This document shows, piece after piece, positions 1 to 6,573 of a stretch of 8,090 bases of DNA; the stretch's first letter is position 1; each line of letters starts with the position of its first letter. The notes beneath the pieces were generated by a model that worked only from the letters and a program-made list of their open reading frames with translations, did not search any database and was not told the origin of the DNA. The stretch covers positions 1 through 8,090 of the forward strand of contig PGXR01000143.1 in NCBI GenBank assembly GCA_002839245.1, in the 5' to 3' direction. Source of the stretch: Spirochaetae bacterium HGW-Spirochaetae-7. Its GTDB lineage: Bacteria; Spirochaetota; Spirochaetia; Treponematales; UBA12059. The position numbers were made by a program, and so were the translations under genes.

Positions 1-618
1 GATGTAGTCCATGTGGGCGGTTTCCTGGGCTGCGGCTCGCCCGATACGGTGCTCGAGGCCTTGGCCGCTACAGGGGTCAGGGACCTGACGCTCGTATGCA
101 ACGACACGGCTATACTCGACGAGAAGAACGGCCGCATCAACGGCGTCGCCCCCCTCGTCAAGAACAAGGCCTTTTCCAGGATAATCGTATCGCACATCGG
201 CACGAACCCCGAGACCCAAAGGCAGATGAACAGCGGGGAATCTGAAGTGGTCCTCGTTCCTCAGGGCACTCTGGCCGAGCGCATCCGGGCCGCCGGCAAC
301 GGCCTCGGCGGCGTGCTGACACCTACCGGAGTAGGCACGGAGGTCGAAGAAGGCAAGCAGAAGATCACGCTCGGGGGAAAGAACTTCCTCCTCGAGGTGG
401 CCCTGCCCGGGGACGTGGCGCTGATAAAGGCCATGAAGGCGGACAAGGCCGGCAACCTCGTGTACTCGAAGACCGCGCGCAACTTCAATCCGCTCATGGC
501 CACCGCCTGCACGGTCGTCATCGCGGAGGTCGAGGAGATAGTCGAGATCGGCGCCATCGATCCCGACCAGGTCCATACGCCGAGCATATTCGTCGATTAT
601 CTTGTGAAAGCCGAGTGA
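1..618 (+). CDS. atoD: Acetate/acetoacetate CoA-transferase, alpha subunit (5' end outside window)
   Basis: This is the alpha subunit of a two-subunit family I CoA-transferase (AtoD/CtfA/ScoA type), which moves CoA between an acyl-CoA such as acetyl- or succinyl-CoA and a 3-ketoacid such as acetoacetate. The reading frame is open from base 1 (Asp-Val-Val-His precedes the GTG at 13), and family members carry about 20 more residues ahead of the VGGFLGCGSP segment. The gene is therefore cut by the window edge and 13 is not the real start. Visible family motifs are GGFLGCGSPDTVLEAL (CoA-binding loop), SHIGTNPETQRQM, VLVPQGTLAERIR, LTPTGVGTEVEEGKQ and SKTARNFNPLMA, in the order and spacing known from E. 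coli AtoD. The stop at 616-618 lies 11 bases before the beta-subunit ATG, so the two are co-transcribed. The exact acid substrate cannot be read from sequence; butyrate-acetoacetate or succinyl-CoA:3-ketoacid transferase are the alternatives. Confidence 0.93.
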   Translation, partial: DVVHVGGFLGCGSPDTVLEALAATGVRDLTLVCNDTAILDEKNGRINGVAPLVKNKAFSRIIVSHIGTNPETQRQMNSGESEVVLVPQGTLAERIRAAGNGLGGVLTPTGVGTEVEEGKQKITLGGKNFLLEVALPGDVALIKAMKADKAGNLVYSKTARNFNPLMATACTVVIAEVEEIVEIGAIDPDQVHTPSIFVDYLVKAE

Positions 619-622
619 GGGA
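615..622 (+). promoter_or_regulatory. Ribosome binding site of the beta subunit
   Basis: The sequence GTGAGGGA overlaps the stop codon of the alpha subunit and lies 7 bases before the ATG at 630. It favours that ATG over the in-frame GTG at 615, which would add five residues not seen in AtoA-type proteins and would have to be read from within this same purine-rich stretch. Confidence 0.6.
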
Positions 623-629
623 CGCTGCC

Positions 630-1292
630 ATGATCGAATACGTCGAGAACAAGGAAATAATCGCCCGCAGGATTGCGCGCTTTTTCAAGTCGGGAGACGT
701 CGTCAACCTGGGGATAGGCCTGCCGACGATGGTGGGCAATTTCGTGCCCGAAGGCGTCACCGTCATACTGCAGTCGGAGAACGGAATGATGGGGCTGGGG
801 CCTGCGCCCGAGAAGGGCAAGGAAGACAAGGACCTGACCAACGCGGGAGCCATGCCCGTCACCGTATTGCCCGGAGGCTGTTTCTTCGACTCCGCTACCA
901 GCTTTGGCATCATCCGTGGCGGACATGTCGACTATACCGTGCTGGGCGTCCTCGAGGTCGACCAGGAAGGCAACCTGGCAAACTACAAGATACCAGGAAA
1001 GATGGTCCCGGGAATGGGCGGCGCGATGGACCTGGTGGCCGGATCAAAAAAGGTCATCGCGTCGACGACGCATCTCGAGAAGTCGGGCAACTCGAAGCTG
1101 AAGCGTCGGTGCGCGTTGCCGCTGACCGCGGCGCACGAGGTGGACATAGTCGTCACCGACGTCGGCTACTTCACCGTCAAGGACGGGGAATTCCATCTCG
1201 TCGAATACTTCGCGCCATACAATCCCGAATGGGTCGTCGAGCATACGGACGCGGACATAATCATAGAACACGACTGCAAGGAGTTCAAATGA
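630..1292 (+). CDS. atoA: Acetate/acetoacetate CoA-transferase, beta subunit
   Basis: This is the catalytic partner of the preceding alpha subunit. From the ATG at 630 it is 220 residues, the usual AtoA/CtfB length. Motifs in order: VVNLGIGLPTMV (residues 24-35), LQSENG (47-52), IRGGHVD (95-101), GNLANYKIPGK (114-124) and MVPGMGGAMDL (125-135). Glu50 in the SENG motif matches the glutamate that forms the covalent glutamyl-CoA thioester in this family, so the enzyme looks catalytically complete. The start at 630 is preceded by a purine-rich ribosome binding site at the alpha-subunit stop. Its TGA overlaps the thiolase ATG by the ATGA arrangement, indicating translational coupling. With the thiolase it would allow acetoacetate use (activation to acetoacetyl-CoA, then cleavage) or the reverse direction, as in fermenters. 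Direction and preferred acid are inference. Confidence 0.94.
   Translation: MIEYVENKEIIARRIARFFKSGDVVNLGIGLPTMVGNFVPEGVTVILQSENGMMGLGPAPEKGKEDKDLTNAGAMPVTVLPGGCFFDSATSFGIIRGGHVDYTVLGVLEVDQEGNLANYKIPGKMVPGMGGAMDLVAGSKKVIASTTHLEKSGNSKLKRRCALPLTAAHEVDIVVTDVGYFTVKDGEFHLVEYFAPYNPEWVVEHTDADIIIEHDCKEFK
1278..1283 (+). promoter_or_regulatory. Ribosome binding site of the thiolase
   Basis: A perfect AAGGAG lies 5 bases before the ATG at 1289. It settles the thiolase start, because the same frame stays open upstream to 1109 but that stretch encodes no thiolase-like residues and overlaps the beta subunit. Confidence 0.75.
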
Positions 1293-2467
1293 AAGACATC
1301 TTCATCGTAGGGGCCGCGAGGACGGCCATCGGCAGCTTCAATGGCGCCCTCTCCGGAGTCAGCGCGGTGGAGCTGGGAAAGACGGCGGTCGTGGCCGCGA
1401 TCGAGCGAGCGGGCGTCGCGCCCGGGGATGTCGACGAGGCGGTGCTCGGCTGCGTGCTGCAGGCCGGCCTTGGACAGAACGTGGCCAGGCAGGTCATCGT
1501 CAAGGCGGGTCTCCCCATAGAGAGCACCGCGATGACCATCAACATGGTATGCGGCTCCGGGCTCCGTGCCGTGGCGGCTGCGGCCCAGTCGATCAAGGCA
1601 GGCGATTCGTCTGTCGTGGCGGCAGGCGGAACCGAGAACATGAGCCAGGCTCCCTACCTCCTGGGGCAGGCACGCAACGGCTACCGCATGGGAAACGGAG
1701 AGATCGTCGACTCGATGGTACACGAGGGACTGTTCGACATTTTCAATGGATACCACATGGGCATCACCGCCGAGAACCTCGCCGCGAAGTACGGGCTTAC
1801 CAGGCAGGCCCAGGACGAGTTCTCCGCGGCCAGCCAGAACAAGGCCGAGGCCGCTATGAAGTCGGGCCGCTTCAAGGACGAGATAACCCCGGTCGTCATC
1901 CCCCAGCGCAAGGGCGATCCCGTGGTCGTCGACACCGACGAGTTCCCCCGCGCGGGCATAAGCGCCGAGGCGCTGGGCAAGCTGCGCCCGGCCTTCAAGC
2001 CGGACGGCACCGTTACCGCCGGCAACGCGTCAGGCATCAACGACGGCGCTTCCGCTCTGATAGTCGCTGGCGACGACATGGTCAAGGTGAAGGGATACAA
2101 GCCGATGGCGCGTATCGTTTCGTACGGCTGGCACGGCTGCGACCCCGCCATCATGGGCATTGGCCCGGTCGAGGCCGTCCGCCTGGCGCTCCGCAAGGCT
2201 GGATGGAACCTGGGGGATGTGGACCTCATAGAGGCCAACGAAGCATTCGCGGCCCAGGCGCTGTCGGTCGCGAGGGACCTGAATTTCGACATGGCCAAGG
2301 TCAACGTCAACGGCGGCGCTATAGCGCTCGGCCATCCGATAGGCGCGTCCGGCGCGAGGATACTCATAACGCTCCTGTACGAAATGCAGAAGCGGAACCT
2401 CAAGAAGGGACTCGCGACCCTCTGCATAGGCGGCGGCATGGGCATAGCCATGTGCGTGGAGCGCTAG
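1289..2467 (+). CDS. atoB: Acetyl-CoA C-acetyltransferase (biosynthetic/degradative thiolase II)
   Basis: This 392-residue protein has the standard length of AtoB/PhaA/ThlA thiolases, which condense two acetyl-CoA to acetoacetyl-CoA or cleave the latter. The N-terminus MKDIFIVGAARTAIGSF is typical. The nucleophilic cysteine is Cys88 in INMVCGSGLRAV, followed by GGTENMS (113-119), VTAGNASGINDGA (242-254), EANEAF (315-320), NGGAIALGHPIGASGAR (341-357) with His349, and CIGGGMG (379-385) with Cys379. The Cys-His-Cys set is intact. The ATG overlaps the beta-subunit stop (ATGA) and has a strong AAGGAG. It is the last gene of the operon; a convergent operon lies 403 bases on. The partners make acetoacetyl-CoA metabolism the most likely role. 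The last 40 bases are partly duplicated just downstream (see the repeat at 2557). Confidence 0.96.
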   Translation: MKDIFIVGAARTAIGSFNGALSGVSAVELGKTAVVAAIERAGVAPGDVDEAVLGCVLQAGLGQNVARQVIVKAGLPIESTAMTINMVCGSGLRAVAAAAQSIKAGDSSVVAAGGTENMSQAPYLLGQARNGYRMGNGEIVDSMVHEGLFDIFNGYHMGITAENLAAKYGLTRQAQDEFSAASQNKAEAAMKSGRFKDEITPVVIPQRKGDPVVVDTDEFPRAGISAEALGKLRPAFKPDGTVTAGNASGINDGASALIVAGDDMVKVKGYKPMARIVSYGWHGCDPAIMGIGPVEAVRLALRKAGWNLGDVDLIEANEAFAAQALSVARDLNFDMAKVNVNGGAIALGHPIGASGARILITLLYEMQKRNLKKGLATLCIGGGMGIAMCVER

Positions 2468-2495
2468 TCGTAGTACTTTCCGGTTGTATCCGCCG

Positions 2496-2566
2496 TGCCG
2501 CCGCCAGAGTCGAGTGGAATCGTATCGACGTGTCTGCTTGCGCGGACGGCGACAACGGCGGCGGCA
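2496..2566. repeat. GC-rich inverted repeat after the thiolase
   Basis: The arms tgccgccgcc (2496-2505) and ggcggcggca (2557-2566) are perfect complements separated by 51 bases. A small stem, gtctgc/gcggac with a 4-base loop (2532-2547, one G-T pair), sits inside. It could fold at the 3' end of the thiolase transcript and protect it or contribute to termination, but no T run follows. Simple GGC/GCC content makes chance pairing possible. Confidence 0.4.
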
Positions 2567-2592
2567 TACCCCCACGTGCGTGGAGCGCTAGT
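2557..2592 (+). repeat. Degenerate duplicate of the thiolase 3' end
   Basis: Bases 2576-2592 repeat exactly 17 bases of the thiolase end (2452-2468, gtgcgtggagcgctagt), including the stop codon. An 11-base block ggcggcggcat is also shared (2429-2439 and 2557-2567). The block between is 13 bases in the gene and 8 here, so the copy is shifted and shortened, not a readable gene end. It looks like an old local duplication 128 or 124 bases apart, or the scar of slippage or recombination. Both blocks being present in the same order argues against chance. Confidence 0.7.
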
Positions 2593-2609
2593 TCAGCGTT
2601 TCCATATTA

Positions 2610-2634
2610 GCCGCGGAGGCGCGGAGGCGCGGAG
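2610..2634. repeat. Short tandem repeat, 8-bp unit
   Basis: The unit gcggaggc is repeated about 2.75 times (2613-2634). It begins with gccgcggag, which differs by one base from the reverse complement of ctccgtggc at 2839-2847, and by two from gccacgaag at 7571. Repeats of this 'cacggag' style are familiar in intergenic DNA of several bacteria. Confidence 0.7.
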
Positions 2635-2662
2635 AGGATGAAGTCAGAAAGATGAGGGTTTA

Positions 2663-2684
2663 TCAAAAGTCGGTCGACTTTTGA
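2663..2684. repeat. 22-bp palindrome
   Basis: Arms tcaaaagtcg (2663-2672) and cgacttttga (2675-2684) are perfect complements around a central GT. As RNA it would fold into a tight hairpin with an A/U-rich base. It has only a short T stretch within the right arm and GAAATTGG afterwards, so it is not a textbook terminator; it could act as a weak bidirectional one or be a protein-binding or repeat-element site. Confidence 0.65.
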
Positions 2685-2708
2685 AATTGGCCTGGATGCC
2701 AGGAAACA

Positions 2709-2786
2709 GAACAGGATTGACAAGACAAGTCGAGGAGATTGACAAGATCAAGAGCGCCATCTTGTCAATCTTCTTCCATCCTGTTC
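2709..2786. repeat. Nested inverted repeat with triplicated 11-mer
   Basis: An inner perfect 13-bp stem (2736-2748 with 2759-2771, core gattgacaagat/atcttgtcaatc) encloses a 10-base loop, and the stem can be lengthened with two G-T pairs to about 17. Outer arms gaacaggat (2709-2717) and atcctgttc (2778-2786) also pair perfectly. The 11-mer gattgacaaga occurs twice directly, 22 bases apart (2715, 2737), and once inverted (2760-2770). Such 'acaggattgacaagat' repeats are, to my knowledge, widespread intergenic elements in some bacterial genomes. Lying between convergent genes it may work as a transcription end or be a small repeat element. Confidence 0.7.
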
Positions 2787-2837
2787 ATCTGGTTATTATT
2801 CTTCATCCCCTTCTTGATCCCGATATTCAAATAATAT

Positions 2838-2849
2838 TCTCCGTGGCAT
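2838..2849. repeat. Shared 12-bp motif tctccgtggcat, copy 1
   Basis: This 12-mer is identical to 7619-7630 in the murB/cysS divergent region. In both places it closes a structured stretch that opens with a near-complement (gccgcggag at 2610; gccacgaag at 7571), as the end of a small repeat element would. Confidence 0.5.
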
Positions 2850-2870
2850 CATTAGTAATCACGCCGTATG

Positions 2871-4130
2871 TCAAGTTTTGGACCAGAGCTTGACGAGTTC
2901 AAGGGCGGTGTCGACGGCCAGGACCATCTCGGAAGCGCTCGCCCACTCGAAGCGGCCGTGGAAGTTGTGCATGCCGGCGAAGATGTTCGGCGTAGGTACG
3001 CCCATCTCGGTCAGCCGGGCGCCATCGGTGCCGCCGCGTATAGGCTTGGAGTAGGGCTCCGCGCCTGCCTTGCGGGCGGCCTCGTAGAGTAGTTCGAGAA
3101 CCTTCGGGCTCTCGTCCAGCTTGCGCTTCATGTTCAGGTATTGCTTGCGGATGTCGAGCGTTACCTTCCCTCCCGGGAACTGCGATTCGACGGTCGCAGC
3201 GATGGCCTTCAGGGTAGCCTGCCTGCGGGCCATACCCTCGTCGGTGTAGTCGCGAAGGAGCACGTCGAGAGTCGCCGCCTCGAGACCGCCGTGTATCTCG
3301 TGGGCGTAGTAGTAACCGTACCAGCCGTCGGTAGCCTCGGGACTTTCGCTCCTGGGCAGCATCGACACGAAGCCGGCGGCCATCGCGACCGCGTTGGCCA
3401 TTACGCCGCGCGCGTAGCCCGGGTGGGATGACTTGCCGGCAAAGGAGACCTTGGCTTCGTACGCGGTGAAGCACTCTGACTCTATCTCGCCGCCGCGCCC
3501 CCCGTCGAATGTATAGCAGGCGTCGAGGCTGACCTTGTCGATAGGGAAGCCGTCCATGCCCTTGCCCGTTTCCTCGTCGGGCGTGAATATCGCATACAAA
3601 GGGCCATGGGCCATGGACTCGTCACCGAGGATGGCCCCAAGCGCGGTCATTACGATGGCCACGCCGGCCTTGTCATCGGCGCCGAGCAGTGTCGTGCCGT
3701 CGGTAACGATGATCGTGTCGCCGGCGTATTCACCGAGCTCGGCGAAATCGGCTGGATCGAGCGTCCAGCCCGGCGACAGCTGGAGAGCCTTCCCGTCGTA
3801 GTGTTTGACGATACGAGGCTTTACGTCGGCTCCGCTTACATCACTGGCGGTATCGACATGAGCCATGAAGCCGACCGCCGGCTTGTTCTCGCAACCCGGC
3901 GTAGCCGGGACGCGGGCAACGACGAAGCAGTGTTCGTCGATCTTGACGTCCTCTATCCCGATAGCCGACAGCTCGTCGACCAGAAGGCGGGCCAGATTCC
4001 ATTGACTCGGGGTTGACGGTATGATCCCGGCATGCCGGTCGCTCGTGGTCTCTATCCTGGCATAGCGTACGAGCCGTTCGATGGTCTCGGCCGTGTGCGG
4101 CCTGGCCAGTATCGCGGTGTAGTCTTTCAT
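2871..4130 (-). CDS. pepT: Peptidase T (tripeptide aminopeptidase, M20B)
   Basis: This 419-residue cytosolic dizinc aminopeptidase would remove the N-terminal residue of tripeptides from imported peptides or protein turnover. The first metal motif is GFMAHVDTASDVSG, with His91 and Asp93. LLGADDKAG carries the bridging Asp (152/153), FTPDEETGKG the catalytic pair Glu186/Glu187, TFDGG Asp209, and HNFHGRFEW the last ligand His391. PIRGGTDGARL (363-373) is also diagnostic. All metal and catalytic residues of the family appear present. It is slightly longer than E. coli PepT (408) because of about 13 extra N-terminal residues before TAETIERLVRYARIET. No clear Shine-Dalgarno precedes the ATG. It lies 26 bases after the membrane protein and is probably the last gene of the murB operon. 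Confidence 0.96.
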   Translation of the reverse strand: MKDYTAILARPHTAETIERLVRYARIETTSDRHAGIIPSTPSQWNLARLLVDELSAIGIEDVKIDEHCFVVARVPATPGCENKPAVGFMAHVDTASDVSGADVKPRIVKHYDGKALQLSPGWTLDPADFAELGEYAGDTIIVTDGTTLLGADDKAGVAIVMTALGAILGDESMAHGPLYAIFTPDEETGKGMDGFPIDKVSLDACYTFDGGRGGEIESECFTAYEAKVSFAGKSSHPGYARGVMANAVAMAAGFVSMLPRSESPEATDGWYGYYYAHEIHGGLEAATLDVLLRDYTDEGMARRQATLKAIAATVESQFPGGKVTLDIRKQYLNMKRKLDESPKVLELLYEAARKAGAEPYSKPIRGGTDGARLTEMGVPTPNIFAGMHNFHGRFEWASASEMVLAVDTALELVKLWSKT

Positions 4131-4156
4131 GGATACGGAGTATGCAGCCGGTTTCG

Positions 4157-6520
4157 CTAAAATTCAAGCGAAGGCGGCGTTTCTCCGGATAGCATGGACG
4201 GAACTGCCGAACCTCCCAGCAGGCGGTCGGCAAGACCGAGGTTCCTGAAGGCTGCGGCTATCTGGGTGAGCGCCTCGAGGTGGCTTTCCGGTCCGGAATC
4301 AAGGGGGGAGACGAGGACTACGGTGACCCTGACAGGCGAGCTGAGGGCGACGAGCGGCCATCCTGCCGGCCTTGATCCTATCGCGAGCGTGGGCATGGAC
4401 ACCCCGCGCGCATGCGCGTGGAGGAGCAGCACGCCAGGTGTGAGCTCTATCGGTTCCTTGCGCGCAATCCCCGAGAACTCCGCCGCGAGTCTGCCCGAAG
4501 CGCCTCTGTCGGCGGGGTAGACCGCGTCGGTAAGCCGCCTGATGGCATCGACCATGGCAGCTTCGCGCATGTCGGGGAGTATCCTGCCCGAGTCGAAGGC
4601 TGCCGCGACGAGGGGAGGCCAGGTCCCCGCTTCCGGCCGGGAAAGCTCATGGGGTACGCCCTGCCCCTCGGCGGCGGCGCTCGGTTCCGTGGCGGCGTAC
4701 CAAAGGGCTATCGCGGATTCCGGGAAGGCGGCGTCGAGTACCACGGGCAGCCTGTCGTGACCTGGATTCCATGCCTTTGACCCCGGCCTCGCGGAAAAAA
4801 CGACGAAGCCGAGTTTCTGGGATGCCAGTGCCTCGAGCGCCGCCGGCACGTCGCGCCACGACTGCACCGACAGCGTCGATCCAGGATCGATGGCGCCTTC
4901 AGACGCATCGACCAGAGCCGAAGCGCGCGATCCTACCATCATCGCGTCGATTGCCCGGGAAGGTCTCCCCCAGGCCCGTGCGGCCGCCCGGACTGCAGGT
5001 GCGAAACCGTGCGCCGTCTCGGCTCCGGAAACCGCGAGGATGACGAGCCGTCGGGAAGCCGCGTATGCCGCAGGCCGCCGTATTGCTATGACCGAGCCGG
5101 AGTATTGTCCGAGCAGCTCGTCGAGGATGGATCGCGAGCGATTGCCGGATCCCAGGATGATGGCATCGGCACGCCGTTCGCGGGCGACGCGCGCGAGGCC
5201 GGCTGCGACGCTCCCGTCGGATACCACCGATGGCAGCACGTGTACGCCCATGGAGGTCCCGGCGACGACACAGCGTACCAAGGCTTCCTCGGCCTGGGTC
5301 GAGCTAGGACCGGCGGACCCGGGAGAGCCGACGACGCAGATCGCCCTGACTGGATCGTCCGGGGCGGCAAGCGCCGACGCGAAGGTTATGGCCCCGCGAT
5401 CCTGGTCGCCGCTTGAAATGCCGACTATCGCCTTGATGGCCCTGGCATCGCTCCCCGCTACCTGGCTCTGGCGCAGCACGGCGAAGGGCGCGGCGACCAG
5501 GAAAGCCACGACAGCGCCGACCATGGCCGCGTCGCTGACGAGTCCGGCCTGCTTCGCGGCAAGCAACGCGACGAAAATGGCGGCCTCGGTCGGCAATGCC
5601 ATGCCGCGGGTTCCCTTGGCGAGGCCGTGCGCCATCGCTGACGCAAGTATGGCGACGGCTACGATGGCGATCGCCGGGAGCGCGCCGACCAGCCTCGCAG
5701 GCGACAGGCCGAGCCCCGTCACGAACGCCAGAGCGTGCATCGATTCGAAGACTGTCTTGCCGGCTCCCTCGGGCGCGGGCGGCCTCGACGAGGTTCCGCC
5801 CGGCCTCTCGGCGATCGCCCGCCATGCCAGCCCCCCTGAAAAACCGGCGGCCAATCCGGCTGCCGGCCATGAAGCGCCGCAGGCCCGGAGCGACCATGCC
5901 AAGCCAAGCGCCAGCGCCGGTATCGAGCCGACCGCGCGGCCCGAGGCGCCGATGGCCAATAGCGCCAGGATGAAGCCTGTCGAAGCGGCGACCGCCATAA
6001 AAGGCGGCGCTCCGCCCGAGCCTATGAAGGCTATCGCCAGTCCGGCCGCCAGGAGGCCAGGACCGTTCCTTTCGGTCGACAGCCACAGCGCGGCAGCGAG
6101 TGCCAGGGCGGTTCGTACAATCGGGAGGGTTCCGGACCTGTTGAAGGCTCCGAATCCAAACGCAAGCGCGATCGCGATGGCCGCCGGGACGGCGAGCGCC
6201 GCTGCCTGGCGCAACATGCGGGGAGCCGATGCCGTCTTGTTTATACGCTGGCGGCGGGAGTATCCGGCCTCGATGCCTATGACGAGCATGGCTATGGCGC
6301 AGGCAGCGTCCGCCACGACGCCGTAGAAATCCCCGGCCCACAGCGATGGGCTGTCAAACCCGAATGCGCCGAAGCTTGCGGCGGTCAAGGATCCCAGGAT
6401 GACCGGAAGGGCCTTGGCCGCCGACCCCAGGCGCGCGCCGAAAGTGCGGACCATGCTTCTTGATATGAAGAATGCAAGCAGAGGCACCATGAGGGACGGG
6501 TATGCAAAGTCGGCCAACAT
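4157..6520 (-). CDS. Antiporter-like membrane protein with Usp-like and PTS EIIA-like C-terminal domains
   Basis: This 787-residue protein has three parts. Residues 1-350 are hydrophobic, with roughly 11-13 membrane segments (for example 8-24, 36-54, 66-86, 104-123, 172-192, 277-298, 329-348). They resemble the Na+/H+ exchanger (CPA2/Kef) fold: VADAACAIAMLVIGIEAGYSR matches the 'lLlFliGle' helix, and VTGLGLSPARLVGALP matches the second-half 'vGl.ld...l' helix. Residues 362-482 look like a universal stress protein domain (KAIVGISSGD start; ADAIILGSGNRSRSILDELLGQ like the UspA nucleotide loop), and 489-612 like a weaker second copy. Residues 640-772 resemble PTS EIIA of the nitrogen/fructose type: PGVLLLHAHARG places His701 at the phosphorylated histidine, and ESHLEALTQIA gives His747 at the second conserved histidine. 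Such fusions are known in bacteria, but the substrate is unknown. The pore half has no acidic residue between 151 and 237, where the ion-binding Asp is expected, so transport is uncertain. The start codon lacks a good ribosome binding site. Confidence 0.75.
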   Translation of the reverse strand: MLADFAYPSLMVPLLAFFISRSMVRTFGARLGSAAKALPVILGSLTAASFGAFGFDSPSLWAGDFYGVVADAACAIAMLVIGIEAGYSRRQRINKTASAPRMLRQAAALAVPAAIAIALAFGFGAFNRSGTLPIVRTALALAAALWLSTERNGPGLLAAGLAIAFIGSGGAPPFMAVAASTGFILALLAIGASGRAVGSIPALALGLAWSLRACGASWPAAGLAAGFSGGLAWRAIAERPGGTSSRPPAPEGAGKTVFESMHALAFVTGLGLSPARLVGALPAIAIVAVAILASAMAHGLAKGTRGMALPTEAAIFVALLAAKQAGLVSDAAMVGAVVAFLVAAPFAVLRQSQVAGSDARAIKAIVGISSGDQDRGAITFASALAAPDDPVRAICVVGSPGSAGPSSTQAEEALVRCVVAGTSMGVHVLPSVVSDGSVAAGLARVARERRADAIILGSGNRSRSILDELLGQYSGSVIAIRRPAAYAASRRLVILAVSGAETAHGFAPAVRAAARAWGRPSRAIDAMMVGSRASALVDASEGAIDPGSTLSVQSWRDVPAALEALASQKLGFVVFSARPGSKAWNPGHDRLPVVLDAAFPESAIALWYAATEPSAAAEGQGVPHELSRPEAGTWPPLVAAAFDSGRILPDMREAAMVDAIRRLTDAVYPADRGASGRLAAEFSGIARKEPIELTPGVLLLHAHARGVSMPTLAIGSRPAGWPLVALSSPVRVTVVLVSPLDSGPESHLEALTQIAAAFRNLGLADRLLGGSAVPSMLSGETPPSLEF

Positions 6521-6530
6521 CGCTGTCTAT

Positions 6531-6559
6531 AAAATAGGTGACGTTGATTGACGGCGCAA
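6531..6559 (-). promoter_or_regulatory. Possible internal promoter before the membrane protein gene
   Basis: In the 53-base gap between murB and the membrane protein, the minus strand reads TTGCGC (6554-6559), 17 bases, then TATTTT (6531-6536), a fair sigma-70-like pair. Transcription would begin only a few bases before the ATG at 6520, giving an almost leaderless mRNA, which fits the absent ribosome binding site. The match is weak and could be chance. Confidence 0.22.
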
Positions 6560-6573
6560 GAGCAAAACGGAAT

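Larger units (their letters stand above)
2468..2870. other. Repeat-rich convergent intergenic region
   Basis: These 403 bases lie between the end of the thiolase (plus) and the end of pepT (minus), so neither operon needs a promoter here and both should terminate in it. I see no believable gene: the one short open frame on the plus strand (2681-2893) runs through the inverted repeats and into pepT antisense. The region holds a degenerate copy of the thiolase 3' end, a GC-rich inverted repeat, an 8-bp tandem repeat, a palindrome, a nested inverted repeat and a 'tctccgtggcat' motif, each listed separately. Composition shifts from GC-rich (to about 2640) to AT-richer (2640-2870). No hairpin is followed by a classic run of T on either strand, so the exact terminators are not clear. 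Confidence 0.8.

Noticed and set aside
1549..2610. A 353-codon plus-strand frame overlapping the thiolase
   Set aside because: It is an Arg/Gly-rich shifted frame within an unmistakable thiolase gene and only appears long because GC-rich DNA has few stops.
2681..2893. A 70-codon open frame in the convergent gap
   Set aside because: It is translated from the inverted-repeat region, begins at a TTG without a ribosome binding site and runs into pepT antisense.
4890..6326. A 478-codon open frame on the plus strand, antisense to the membrane protein gene
   Set aside because: It is Ala/Pro/Ser/Thr-rich low-complexity sequence of the kind produced opposite high-GC codons, with no recognisable motif, while the minus-strand frame has clear membrane, Usp-like and EIIA-like features.
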